DNA of 30,533 nucleotides from a virus. Under the pieces are notes generated by a model. The model was not told the DNA's origin. It saw only the letters and a list, made by a program, of their open reading frames with translations, and did no database searches. This document shows, one piece after another, positions 1 to 7,006 of this stretch; positions within the stretch are counted from its first letter, which is position 1, and every line of letters starts with the position of its first letter. A program made the position numbers and the translations under genes. Location: the IMG/VR virus record IMGVR_UViG_3300035633_000504, positions 1-30,533 of that record. One strand, written 5' to 3'.

Positions 1-2
1 AT

Positions 3-911
3 TTTTTACCCATTTTATCTAAAATAGGTATAATGGTAAAATGCACCGAATCTGTATCACCATATTTAGATATATCACATTCAATACCATATGTTTCTTT
101 CGCATATTCATCTATTATTTCAGCAGATTTTTTAATTACAGAAGAAGCTTACAAAATAGCTAATGAAATGCAAGCATATTTAAATGAAGCTATTACTATG
201 TGGGCTGAAGAAGATTTACATTCTGATGATAGTAGGTTATATTTTAAAAGAGAGACTATTTGTCCATCTGTAATATATGAATCTAAAAAACATTATATTA
301 TGCATATTGCAGATAAAGGTGAAGGTGATCCCGAGCCTTGCGATGAGATGAAATACGTTGGCGTAGAAGTAGTAAAAAGCACGATGTCCAATGAAGTAAA
401 GAAACTTCTAAAGGGTATTATAGAATCTATTATGAAAGTTGGAAATGAGATTGACGCTGAGAATATTTATAGAGATGCATATGCAAAATATAAAGAACTT
501 CCAATTGAAGATATAGCGTTTAGATCAAATATTAATAATTACGAAACATATGAATTAAGAAGTAAAGGATTTCAAGTAGCAAAAAGAACACCAGCGCATG
601 TTAAAGCCTCTATATATTACAATAAATTGTTGAAATTGTTTAAAATAGATGGTATATATAATAGTATCGGTTCCGGTAATAAAATTAAATGGTTTTATTG
701 TGAGAGTAATCAATACGGCATAGAGAATTTTGCATTTGCAACAACATATCCAGATGAATTTAAAGGTGTAATAGAAGTAAATCATAAGAAAATGTTTAGA
801 AAAGCAGTAGGTGAAGCAGTAGATCGTATATATAAATGTGTAAGTTGGAGCGCAGTAGATATTCAAAATGAAGTCACTACTAATATCTTGCAATTGTTCA
901 AGCAAGATTAA
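3..911 (+). CDS. 43: Family B DNA polymerase, C-terminal part (T4 gp43-like), left end off window
   Basis: This is the palm and thumb end of a replicative DNA polymerase that copies the phage genome. The frame is open from base 3; the first ATG is at 33. Counting from that ATG, residues about 70-180 follow T4/RB69 gp43: an FKRE segment, then the KKHY motif at 85-88 (KKRY in RB69, a primer-template contact), then MKYVGVEVVKS (T4 LKIMGLETQKS). The C terminus LQLFKQD resembles the clamp-binding tail of gp43. The region aligning with catalytic motif C (DTDS) lies at residues 4-7 but reads CTES, and the ten residues upstream do not look like polymerase. Either an intron or split-gene junction lies here, or motif C is degenerate. 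Family assignment is firm; the true 5' structure is not visible. Confidence 0.85.
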   Translation, partial: FLPILSKIGIMVKCTESVSPYLDISHSIPYVSFAYSSIISADFLITEEAYKIANEMQAYLNEAITMWAEEDLHSDDSRLYFKRETICPSVIYESKKHYIMHIADKGEGDPEPCDEMKYVGVEVVKSTMSNEVKKLLKGIIESIMKVGNEIDAENIYRDAYAKYKELPIEDIAFRSNINNYETYELRSKGFQVAKRTPAHVKASIYYNKLLKLFKIDGIYNSIGSGNKIKWFYCESNQYGIENFAFATTYPDEFKGVIEVNHKKMFRKAVGEAVDRIYKCVSWSAVDIQNEVTTNILQLFKQD

Positions 912-936
912 ACTTAATTAAATTGAAAGGAAATTA

Positions 937-1350
937 ATGAGTAAGAACCTAGTTGTTTTTCTAGATACTGTTCAAAGAACTATCATCGGTGAGGTTGTGG
1001 ATTGTGATGATGATGATATTTTGAAGATTAAAAATCCTGTTGTGGTTAATATTGTTCCTATGATGGACCCACAAACAAAACAACCAAACGGGAATATGTC
1101 TTTGCAATTGATTCCTATCTTTTTTAAAGAATTCCAAGCAGTTAGGGAAGAACCCGTCTTCTTTAATTATCATAGAAAAGATATTACAGCTATTGATCCA
1201 TTTGAACATGGATTTGATTTCAAAATGTTAGGTCAATATGACAACATCTTTAATCCGCAAATTGCAGTTCAACCACCCCAAGGTGTAGTACCACCTTCTC
1301 AGCCACAAGCAACTCCTCCAAATACTATTAAATTATTCGAAGACGATTAA
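937..1350 (+). CDS. Small Sm-like (LSm-type) beta-barrel candidate with Pro-rich tail
   Basis: The protein has 137 residues and starts 26 nt after the polymerase, behind an AAAGGA ribosome site. Residues 1-75 show an alternating hydrophobic beta pattern (LVVFLDTVQRTIIGEVVDC, then DDDILKIKNPVVVNIVP) that resembles the Sm/LSm strand order, in which a strand with a turn glycine is followed by an acidic loop. Sm-like proteins of phage origin are known, so an RNA-binding ring is possible. Residues 105-130 are rich in Pro and Gln and probably disordered. The last residues, NTIKLFEDD, resemble the polymerase tail NILQLFKQD and could bind the sliding clamp. The fold call is a pattern-based inference; function is unknown. 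Its place between polymerase and uvsX suggests a replication or regulation role. Confidence 0.7.
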   Translation: MSKNLVVFLDTVQRTIIGEVVDCDDDDILKIKNPVVVNIVPMMDPQTKQPNGNMSLQLIPIFFKEFQAVREEPVFFNYHRKDITAIDPFEHGFDFKMLGQYDNIFNPQIAVQPPQGVVPPSQPQATPPNTIKLFEDD

Positions 1351-1351
1351 T

Positions 1352-2467
1352 ATGGCAATAACAGATATTTTTAAAGGTGTTGATGAATTAAACCCAGATA
1401 GTGCATGGTTAGATGAAAATGCACTATCTGTGGTTGATGAATGGATTGATACTGGCTGTTATGCATTAAATGCTGTATGTTCAGGATCTTTATATAAAGG
1501 TGTACCTAAAGGTAGAATAATTGGTTTTTCTGGGCCTTCTGGTTGTGGAAAAACCATGCTGATTAATAAGATCATTGGCAATTTCCAAAGAGAAAGTGAT
1601 GATCATTATGCAGTAATATTCGATACTGAATTTGCTTTAGATAAAGATTCTGCAGCGTCTGTAGGTGCTGATCCATCTCGGATAAAATATTATCCAATTG
1701 AAACTGTATCTGATTTAAAATTGCAATGTACTAAATTATTAGATAATATAATTCATAAAGGCAATGAAGTACGTGGCAAAATAATTATTGGTATAGATTC
1801 ATTAGGTAATGTTGCTGGTAAAAAAGAATCTGATGATACTAAAAAAGGTAAAGATGTTGCAGACCAAGGATTAAGAGCTAAAGATATTAAAAGTTTATTG
1901 AGAGCTTTGACATTTAGGGCAGCTAAAGCAAATGCTGCTATTATCTTTGCAAATCATGAATATGATAATCCAAATGCAATGTATCCATCTTTGATTAAAA
2001 ATCAAGGTGGTGGTAGAGGCCCTTTATATTTAGCTTCGCTCTTAGTTCAATTATCACAAGTAGCTAAAAAGAAGGATAAAGAATGGGCTCAAGAAGAAAT
2101 TATAGCAGCAGCTTCTTCAAAAGGCATTGTAGGTAAAATACTCCATGTATTAACAGCTAAGAATAGATTTATTCCACAATATCTAGCTGTTGATTTATGG
2201 TTAAATTTTAAAAAGGGTTTAAGTAAATATTATGGTTTATTTGAATTAGCAAAAGACTTGGGTGTAATTGAAGGTGATAGGACGTTTACATTCCAAGGAG
2301 AAAAGCTTGGGTATGAAAAAAACTTTACTATGAATCCAGACATATGGAAAATGATTATGCCTGAATTGGAAAAAGCCGTTAATAAAGAATTTTCGTATAG
2401 TAATACAAAGTATGAAGACTTGAAAGAAGAAGTAGAAAAAGAATTAGAAGAAATGAAAGGAGAATAA
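1352..2467 (+). CDS. uvsX: UvsX, RecA-like recombinase
   Basis: This ATP-dependent strand-exchange protein coats single-stranded DNA for recombination-dependent replication and repair. It has 371 residues, close to T4 UvsX (391). Walker A is GPSGCGKT at 61-68. The DTEFALD segment at 91-97 matches T4 DSEFGIT. Walker B is IIIGIDS at 144-150, followed by LGNVAGKKESDD, almost the same as T4 LGNLASKKETED. The segment FANHEY near 200 and GGGRGP near 220 fit the RecA DNA-binding loop region. The C terminus is acidic, as in other UvsX proteins. It starts 1 nt after the upstream stop codon, so translation is probably coupled. In T4 the partners are UvsY and gp32; gp32 is in this window, and no UvsY was recognised. 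Confidence 0.95.
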   Translation: MAITDIFKGVDELNPDSAWLDENALSVVDEWIDTGCYALNAVCSGSLYKGVPKGRIIGFSGPSGCGKTMLINKIIGNFQRESDDHYAVIFDTEFALDKDSAASVGADPSRIKYYPIETVSDLKLQCTKLLDNIIHKGNEVRGKIIIGIDSLGNVAGKKESDDTKKGKDVADQGLRAKDIKSLLRALTFRAAKANAAIIFANHEYDNPNAMYPSLIKNQGGGRGPLYLASLLVQLSQVAKKKDKEWAQEEIIAAASSKGIVGKILHVLTAKNRFIPQYLAVDLWLNFKKGLSKYYGLFELAKDLGVIEGDRTFTFQGEKLGYEKNFTMNPDIWKMIMPELEKAVNKEFSYSNTKYEDLKEEVEKELEEMKGE

Positions 2468-3252
2468 TGCGTATATCTCATGAAGTGCCGAAATGTATGT
2501 TAAATGCATCACGTAAATTTAACGATTACGATTATGCTTTAGTCCATCTATTCGAAAGAGATCAAGAATATTATGATTTTTTTAAGAAATCATTAATAAC
2601 ATTAGGAAGAGATGTTCTTTTAGATAACTCGTTATTTGAACTTGGTGAAACATTTGATCCGAATAAATTTGCTGTATGGATTGATCGTTTGCATCCAACT
2701 GAATATATTATTCCAGATGCATTTAATGACTGCACTGAAACTATAAGACTTGCTCGTCAATGGGATAAGGATTTTAAAAATATTCCAGGCAAGAAAATTG
2801 CAGTAATACACGGCACTACATACGATGAATATAAGCATTGTTATCGAGAATTATATCCTATTGCAGATAAAATTGCTATAAATTTTGCAGATAGCTATTT
2901 CTATAATACAGGTGAAGGTGAAACTACGGCATTACGTATTGCAAATGGTAGACAAAAATTAATTGATCGTTTAATAGATGATGATGTTTGGGATAAATAC
3001 AGGCCTCATCATTTATTAGGCGCCACTGTTCCTCAAGAATTTAAACATTATAGATATCTTGCAAGCATAGAATCAATTGATACATCTAATCCAATTGTTC
3101 ATGGTGCACGTAATATTTTATATAGTAGGAATGGATTAAGAACAAAGCTCTCTGTTAAGTTAAACGATATATTTTATGAAGATATTAGCCTTGAAACCTT
3201 TGTAGATATTTTATATAATGTTAAAAAGTTCAGAGATATAATTTATGATTAA
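2467..3252 (+). CDS. tRNA-guanine transglycosylase-like (DpdA-like) protein, candidate DNA 7-deazaguanine inserting enzyme
   Basis: The 261 residues read like a TIM-barrel member of the TGT superfamily. LLDNSLFELGE (51-61) fits the TGT motif TDSGGFQ and supplies D53. IIPDAFNDCTET (81-92) fits the next conserved Asp strand. IAVIHGTTYDEY (111-122) fits TGT IVQGGxxxDLR. HHLLGATVPQEF (181-192) fits YLMGVGTPEDL. SIDTSNP (203-209) with D205, then HGARN, fits the nucleophile motif FDCVLPTRNAR. The Cys-rich zinc site of tRNA TGTs is absent. Phage DpdA proteins of this superfamily swap guanine in DNA for preQ0-type bases, and a FolE2 gene lies 4.7 kb downstream. It overlaps the uvsX stop by 1 nt behind a GGAG site. 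Superfamily is likely; DNA as substrate is inference. Confidence 0.65.
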   Translation: MRISHEVPKCMLNASRKFNDYDYALVHLFERDQEYYDFFKKSLITLGRDVLLDNSLFELGETFDPNKFAVWIDRLHPTEYIIPDAFNDCTETIRLARQWDKDFKNIPGKKIAVIHGTTYDEYKHCYRELYPIADKIAINFADSYFYNTGEGETTALRIANGRQKLIDRLIDDDVWDKYRPHHLLGATVPQEFKHYRYLASIESIDTSNPIVHGARNILYSRNGLRTKLSVKLNDIFYEDISLETFVDILYNVKKFRDIIYD

Positions 3253-3261
3253 GGAGTTGTT

Positions 3262-3843
3262 ATGCGTGTTGCAATATCAGGAGCACAAAGCGTTGGCAAA
3301 AGTACTTTAATCAAGCGTCTTTTCGAAGATGATGAGATTAAAATCAGATTCAAAAAATTTGGTAATGTTGCAAGATCCATTAAAAAAGAAGGGTTTGATA
3401 TCAACGAGGATGGGGATGATGCTTGTCAAAGGCTTGTTATGGCAAAGCATCTTGAATATTCTGCATATGACAACGGCATTTTTGATCGATGTGCTTTAGA
3501 TGGCTTGGCTTATACTGTTTATTTACATCGTCGCGAGATGATTGAAAAAAATACTTTAATAATTGCAGAGTCTATTTTTGAAAACACTCATTATGATATC
3601 AATATTTTTATTGAACCTGAATTTCCGATTACTAAAGATGGTGTAAGAAGTAACAGTAGTGCTTTCCAATATGAAATAAATGAGATATTTGAAGAGTTAA
3701 TCGATTTGTATCGCTTATTTGTTATCAGACCAACGGGAACTGTTGAAAATAGATATCGAATGGTTAAAAGCGCTATAGACGATATTACAGAAAAAGAACG
3801 TGATAAATTTGAATTGTTTCCAAGTGATCCAATAGATGCGTAA
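3262..3843 (+). CDS. P-loop NTPase/kinase of the NadR-AAA_28 type
   Basis: The protein has 193 residues behind a clear AAGGAG site. Walker A is GAQSVGKS at 7-14, directly at the N terminus as in nucleoside and nucleotide kinases. A second conserved block, GIFDRCALDGLAYT (72-85), gives the D-R pair typical of the NadR/thymidylate-kinase-like group, where it sits near the phosphate-acceptor site. An INIFIEPEF strand and an arginine-rich stretch (ENRYRM) follow. The likely role is phosphorylation of a nucleoside, nucleotide or related small molecule in phage nucleotide metabolism; the substrate cannot be read from the sequence. Its neighbour is the TGT-like gene 9 nt upstream. Its last codons overlap the helicase start by 8 nt, so the two are co-translated. 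Confidence 0.75.
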   Translation: MRVAISGAQSVGKSTLIKRLFEDDEIKIRFKKFGNVARSIKKEGFDINEDGDDACQRLVMAKHLEYSAYDNGIFDRCALDGLAYTVYLHRREMIEKNTLIIAESIFENTHYDINIFIEPEFPITKDGVRSNSSAFQYEINEIFEELIDLYRLFVIRPTGTVENRYRMVKSAIDDITEKERDKFELFPSDPIDA

Positions 3844-5188
3844 GTTTTCAATTGACCATGACTATTTCGAATATATTATTGCGTTAAATTGTACATCTAA
3901 TGAAGAGTATATTGGATTAATATTTGATAAATTAAATATTGATTATATACATAATAAAGATGTTAAAAATTACCTTTCAATAATTTTTGATTTTTTTGAA
4001 CGTAATAATGCAATTCCAACACCCTCAGAAATAAAGGTATATCTTAGTGAGAACGATTTAAAATTGTCTTTTAAAAATGTAATATCTAAATTTAAAACAT
4101 TAGATACAGAATATAATTTTACAGAATTAATACATACAACGGAACAATATTTAAAAGAAAGTGCAGTATATCATGCTTCTTTAAATGTAGCTACAAAATT
4201 TACAGATAAAGAAGCTGATATTAAACCAACAGAAATATTAAGTTTATTTGAAGAGGCATGCAATGTATCATTAACCGATAATTTAGGACATGATTATTTT
4301 AATGATGTAGATAGGCATATTGAAGATTTATCAATACTCGAAAATCATATTTCAACAGGTTATGAATGGTTGGATACAACTTTAGGTGGAGGGCTCCTCG
4401 AAAATGGAAGAGCCCTTTATTTATTTATGGGACCAACAAATTCTGGTAAATCTATTATTTTAGGTAATATTGCAAATAATATTATAGCACAAAATAAAAA
4501 TGTAGTGATTATTTCATTAGAAATGTCAGAAATGGCTTATGCAAGAAGAACAAGTAGCCAAATATCACGTATACCATATGCAGAGCTTAGAAATGAAACC
4601 ACAGCATTAAAAGATTTTTTAGATGACTATTCAAAAAATCATATGGGTTCAAATCTATTTATAAAAGAATATGCACCCAAAAGTGTTACTACAGTACAAA
4701 TAAGTCAATACATTAAAAAATTAATGGTGAAAAAGCAATTAAAAAAGATTGATACACTAATTATAGACTATTTGACATTGTTAGCTCCAAAAAAATCATT
4801 AGGGAGCATGTATGCAGACGGTAAATCTATTGCTGAAGATGTTAGGGGATTAAGTTATATTTTTGAATGTCCCGTAATAAGTGCAGGGCAGTTAAATAGA
4901 ACAGGATATAATACTGAACGTGCTGACGTAACAACTTCCGGTGAAAGCTTAGGGATTCCGCAAACAGCAGATGCACAATTTCATATTAGAAGAACTGAAG
5001 CAGAAAAAGAATTAGGGTTACTTACATTAAGTGTAGAAAAAAGTAGATTTGGAAAAAATTGGGGCTCTAAATCATTTAGAATTGATTTTGATACATTGAT
5101 TTTAGTAGAAAATGAGGGTATATTTGAAAACAATGATGAAATGAGTGAAAGTGTATCAATCTTAGATAGATTGAGTGATGAGGAGTAG
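3836..5188 (+). CDS. 41: Replicative DnaB-type helicase (T4 gp41-like)
   Basis: This hexameric 5'-3' helicase unwinds the fork and works with primase. The 450 residues match T4 gp41 (475) in length and layout: a helical N-terminal domain (1-150), a linker, then the RecA-like core. STGYEWLDTTLGGGL at 173-187 is the usual entry to the core. Walker A is GPTNSGKS at 199-206. VVIISLEMSEMAYARR at 223-238 matches gp41 VLYISMEMAEEVCAKR. Walker B is LIIDYL at 308-313. ISAGQLNR near 350 is the DnaB motif H3 region. The start codon lies inside the end of the kinase gene (8-nt overlap). No separate primase is visible in the window. Confidence 0.93.
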   Translation: MRKFSIDHDYFEYIIALNCTSNEEYIGLIFDKLNIDYIHNKDVKNYLSIIFDFFERNNAIPTPSEIKVYLSENDLKLSFKNVISKFKTLDTEYNFTELIHTTEQYLKESAVYHASLNVATKFTDKEADIKPTEILSLFEEACNVSLTDNLGHDYFNDVDRHIEDLSILENHISTGYEWLDTTLGGGLLENGRALYLFMGPTNSGKSIILGNIANNIIAQNKNVVIISLEMSEMAYARRTSSQISRIPYAELRNETTALKDFLDDYSKNHMGSNLFIKEYAPKSVTTVQISQYIKKLMVKKQLKKIDTLIIDYLTLLAPKKSLGSMYADGKSIAEDVRGLSYIFECPVISAGQLNRTGYNTERADVTTSGESLGIPQTADAQFHIRRTEAEKELGLLTLSVEKSRFGKNWGSKSFRIDFDTLILVENEGIFENNDEMSESVSILDRLSDEE

Positions 5189-5189
5189 T

Positions 5190-6086
5190 ATGAATTTATT
5201 TGTATGGACGCATCATGATTTAGATGGAGCAGTTAGCTATTTAATTATAAAATGGTTATTTGGTGAAGACTATAATATAAAATATGCGACGACCAATCCA
5301 ATGACTTTTAGAGAGGATTATCTTCATTGGTTAGCTACTGATGATGAAGATTATGAAAAAATGTTTATTTTAGATTTAGACATATCTGAATTTAAAAAAT
5401 TAGTGGATTTGCCTAATGTTGTAATTATTGATCATCATGAATCTCATTTAAATTGTAAATATATCAATGCAAAATATAATGTAAAATTATATAAATCTGC
5501 CTGTGCTTTATTGTATTCAATGTTTAAAGATAAATTTAAATTCACTCCAGAGCAAAAAGCTTTAATTTCTTTAGCTACAGATTATGATTGTTATGAATTG
5601 AAATTTAAAGAGTCTCGTATATTAAATACTGTTTTTTGGGACACTCAAGGTAAATTTGAAACTTTCATTAAAACTTTTGAAAATGGGTTTTCTGCTTTCA
5701 CTAAATCTCAAATAAACATATGGAATCTGCATCAACAAAATCTAAGAAAAATGCTTAAAACTGCAGAGTTTTTTGGTGCTAAAAATATAAATATTTCTGG
5801 ACAGAAGTGTAGTGTAATAGCAGCAAAAGCAACAAAATTTATTAATGAAATAGCGGAATTCATTTTTGTAAAAACTAATGCAGATGTAGCAATGATAGTA
5901 AACACAGAAACAAATCATGTAAGTGTAAGACGCAATAAAGATTCAGAAGTAAATATTCTTCCTTTTACCACTGATATATGTGAAGGTGGTGGCCATAAAG
6001 AAGCTGCTGGTGGAAAAATTACACCAAAATTTCTGGAATTTACAAAAAAATTACTAAATATAAACAATGAGAAGCTTGGACTATAG
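5190..6086 (+). CDS. DHH/DHHA1 phosphoesterase (NrnA/RecJ-like nuclease)
   Basis: The gene encodes a metal-dependent phosphoesterase of the DHH family, which includes RecJ 5'-3' exonuclease and the nano-RNase NrnA. From the ATG at 5190 (298 aa) the motifs appear in order: THHDLDG at 7-13, LDLD at 61-64, DHHESH at 81-86, DYDCYE at 131-136, and the DHHA1 substrate motif GGGHKEAAGG near 266-275. GTG 5175 and ATG 5178 also lie in frame, but 5190 has a GAGGAG ribosome site four bases upstream and puts the first motif at the usual distance from the N terminus. In T4 the genes next to 33-59-32 include RNase H (rnh), which removes RNA primers. A DHH nuclease in this place could do the same job. Exact substrate is uncertain. 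Confidence 0.88.
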   Translation: MNLFVWTHHDLDGAVSYLIIKWLFGEDYNIKYATTNPMTFREDYLHWLATDDEDYEKMFILDLDISEFKKLVDLPNVVIIDHHESHLNCKYINAKYNVKLYKSACALLYSMFKDKFKFTPEQKALISLATDYDCYELKFKESRILNTVFWDTQGKFETFIKTFENGFSAFTKSQINIWNLHQQNLRKMLKTAEFFGAKNINISGQKCSVIAAKATKFINEIAEFIFVKTNADVAMIVNTETNHVSVRRNKDSEVNILPFTTDICEGGGHKEAAGGKITPKFLEFTKKLLNINNEKLGL

Positions 6087-6378
6087 CAATAATATACCTG
6101 ACAATATATTTTCTGAAAAAGAATTAGATGAAATTATATTAAAAGTAGGTTCTTTGTTATCCATTCTTCACAATAAAAAAACAAATCAAGTAAAATTATT
6201 ATTAGCAACATTGCAGGATGAAGTATTTGCAAAATGTTTTATGGAATTAACAGGTATTAACAATTTACAGTTATTAGTAGGCAGTATAGTAAGACGGTAT
6301 CCAACATTGTATAAATCAAAAGTAATTCAAAAAGAATTAGGTGTTACAAATGACAGAAAACGAAAAAAGAATATATAA
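6067..6378 (+). CDS. Small protein in the T4 gene 33 position (function not recognised)
   Basis: This 103-residue protein overlaps the end of the DHH gene by 20 nt and the start of the next gene by 29 nt. It is mostly helical and ends in a basic tail (NDRKRKKNI). In T4, gene 33 (late-transcription co-activator, 112 aa) lies just before 59 and 32, so position and size suggest gp33. Residue similarity to T4 gp33 is not convincing, and the C terminus lacks the hydrophobic-acidic clamp-binding tail that T4 gp33 has. KVIQKELGVTNDRK near the end could form a helix-turn-helix. Treat it as a conserved small replication-block protein; the gp33 idea rests on synteny only. Confidence 0.6.
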   Translation: MRSLDYSNNIPDNIFSEKELDEIILKVGSLLSILHNKKTNQVKLLLATLQDEVFAKCFMELTGINNLQLLVGSIVRRYPTLYKSKVIQKELGVTNDRKRKKNI

Positions 6379-6997
6379 TGCATATTTAGCAACCACAAGA
6401 TCAATTCAAAATAAACCATTCAGAATCAGAAAAGATTTTTCAAAATTCCCTGAAGATAAATTATACCACGTTCAAAGAATTGCTAATTTCTTTAGACGAT
6501 TTCCTCACATAAATATTGAGGATTATTTTAAAGCTCCTTTTATAATATATCCAGAAGAAACAGAAACTTTTGGATTAGACTTCTTTTCTAGTATGAGAGC
6601 TATACGAATTTATACTTTATATATGAAAAAATTGGATAGTCAAAATCCTGATAATCCTGAAACATTAGAAATCATTAAAAAAGGTTTAAAATTTATAGGG
6701 TTTTTCTGTATAGAAAATGAAATATCTGTAGATAATTATTTAACACATAAAGAATATGCTGCATACAGTTGGTTAAAGCATTATAAAGAGAGACATATCA
6801 GTATTTATTGTTTATTGGGGTTTGATAATTTCACAGAAATATTATATAATATATCTAAAGATTTGAGAGAATTATTTTTAAATGATTTAGAGAAGGATTT
6901 GGTTAAATATAAAATGCAATTTATGAAATCTAAAACCGCGAAGAAATTAGTAAATCGTGGATTAGTAAAAATGAGAGAAGTAATAACGTACGTATAA
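6350..6997 (+). CDS. Probable gp59-like helicase loader
   Basis: The chosen start, ATG 6350, lies eight bases after an AGG; an in-frame GTG at 6341 is possible. The 215 residues match T4 gp59 (217) in length, in predicted all-helical character and in a scattered pattern: an N-terminal IYNAYL segment like gp59 VYKLYL, and HISIYCLLGFDNFTEIL near 144-160 like gp59 IISFETFILLDSFLNII. It sits immediately before gp32, as gene 59 does in T4. gp59 loads gp41 helicase onto forked, gp32-coated DNA, and both partners are encoded close by. The call combines weak sequence likeness with strong synteny. It overlaps the previous gene by 29 nt. Confidence 0.6.
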   Translation: MTENEKRIYNAYLATTRSIQNKPFRIRKDFSKFPEDKLYHVQRIANFFRRFPHINIEDYFKAPFIIYPEETETFGLDFFSSMRAIRIYTLYMKKLDSQNPDNPETLEIIKKGLKFIGFFCIENEISVDNYLTHKEYAAYSWLKHYKERHISIYCLLGFDNFTEILYNISKDLRELFLNDLEKDLVKYKMQFMKSKTAKKLVNRGLVKMREVITYV

Positions 6998-7006
6998 GGA
7001 GAAAAA

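Noticed and set aside
29-34. TATAAT, a perfect sigma70-like -10 box just before ATG 33
   Set aside because: No matching -35 can be seen, and such hexamers are frequent by chance in this AT-rich sequence.
3-44. C-terminal end of an intein before the polymerase motif C
   Set aside because: The residues before CTES read GIMVK, without the His-Asn ending that inteins need.
4391-4415. GGGCTC...GAGCCC hairpin followed by a T-rich stretch, terminator-like
   Set aside because: It lies inside the conserved helicase core just before Walker A. The stem is only 6 bp with a 13-base loop, and the codons are constrained.
5175-5189. GTG or ATG start for the DHH gene upstream of 5190
   Set aside because: It would overlap the helicase end and lacks a ribosome site; GAGGAG fits ATG 5190.
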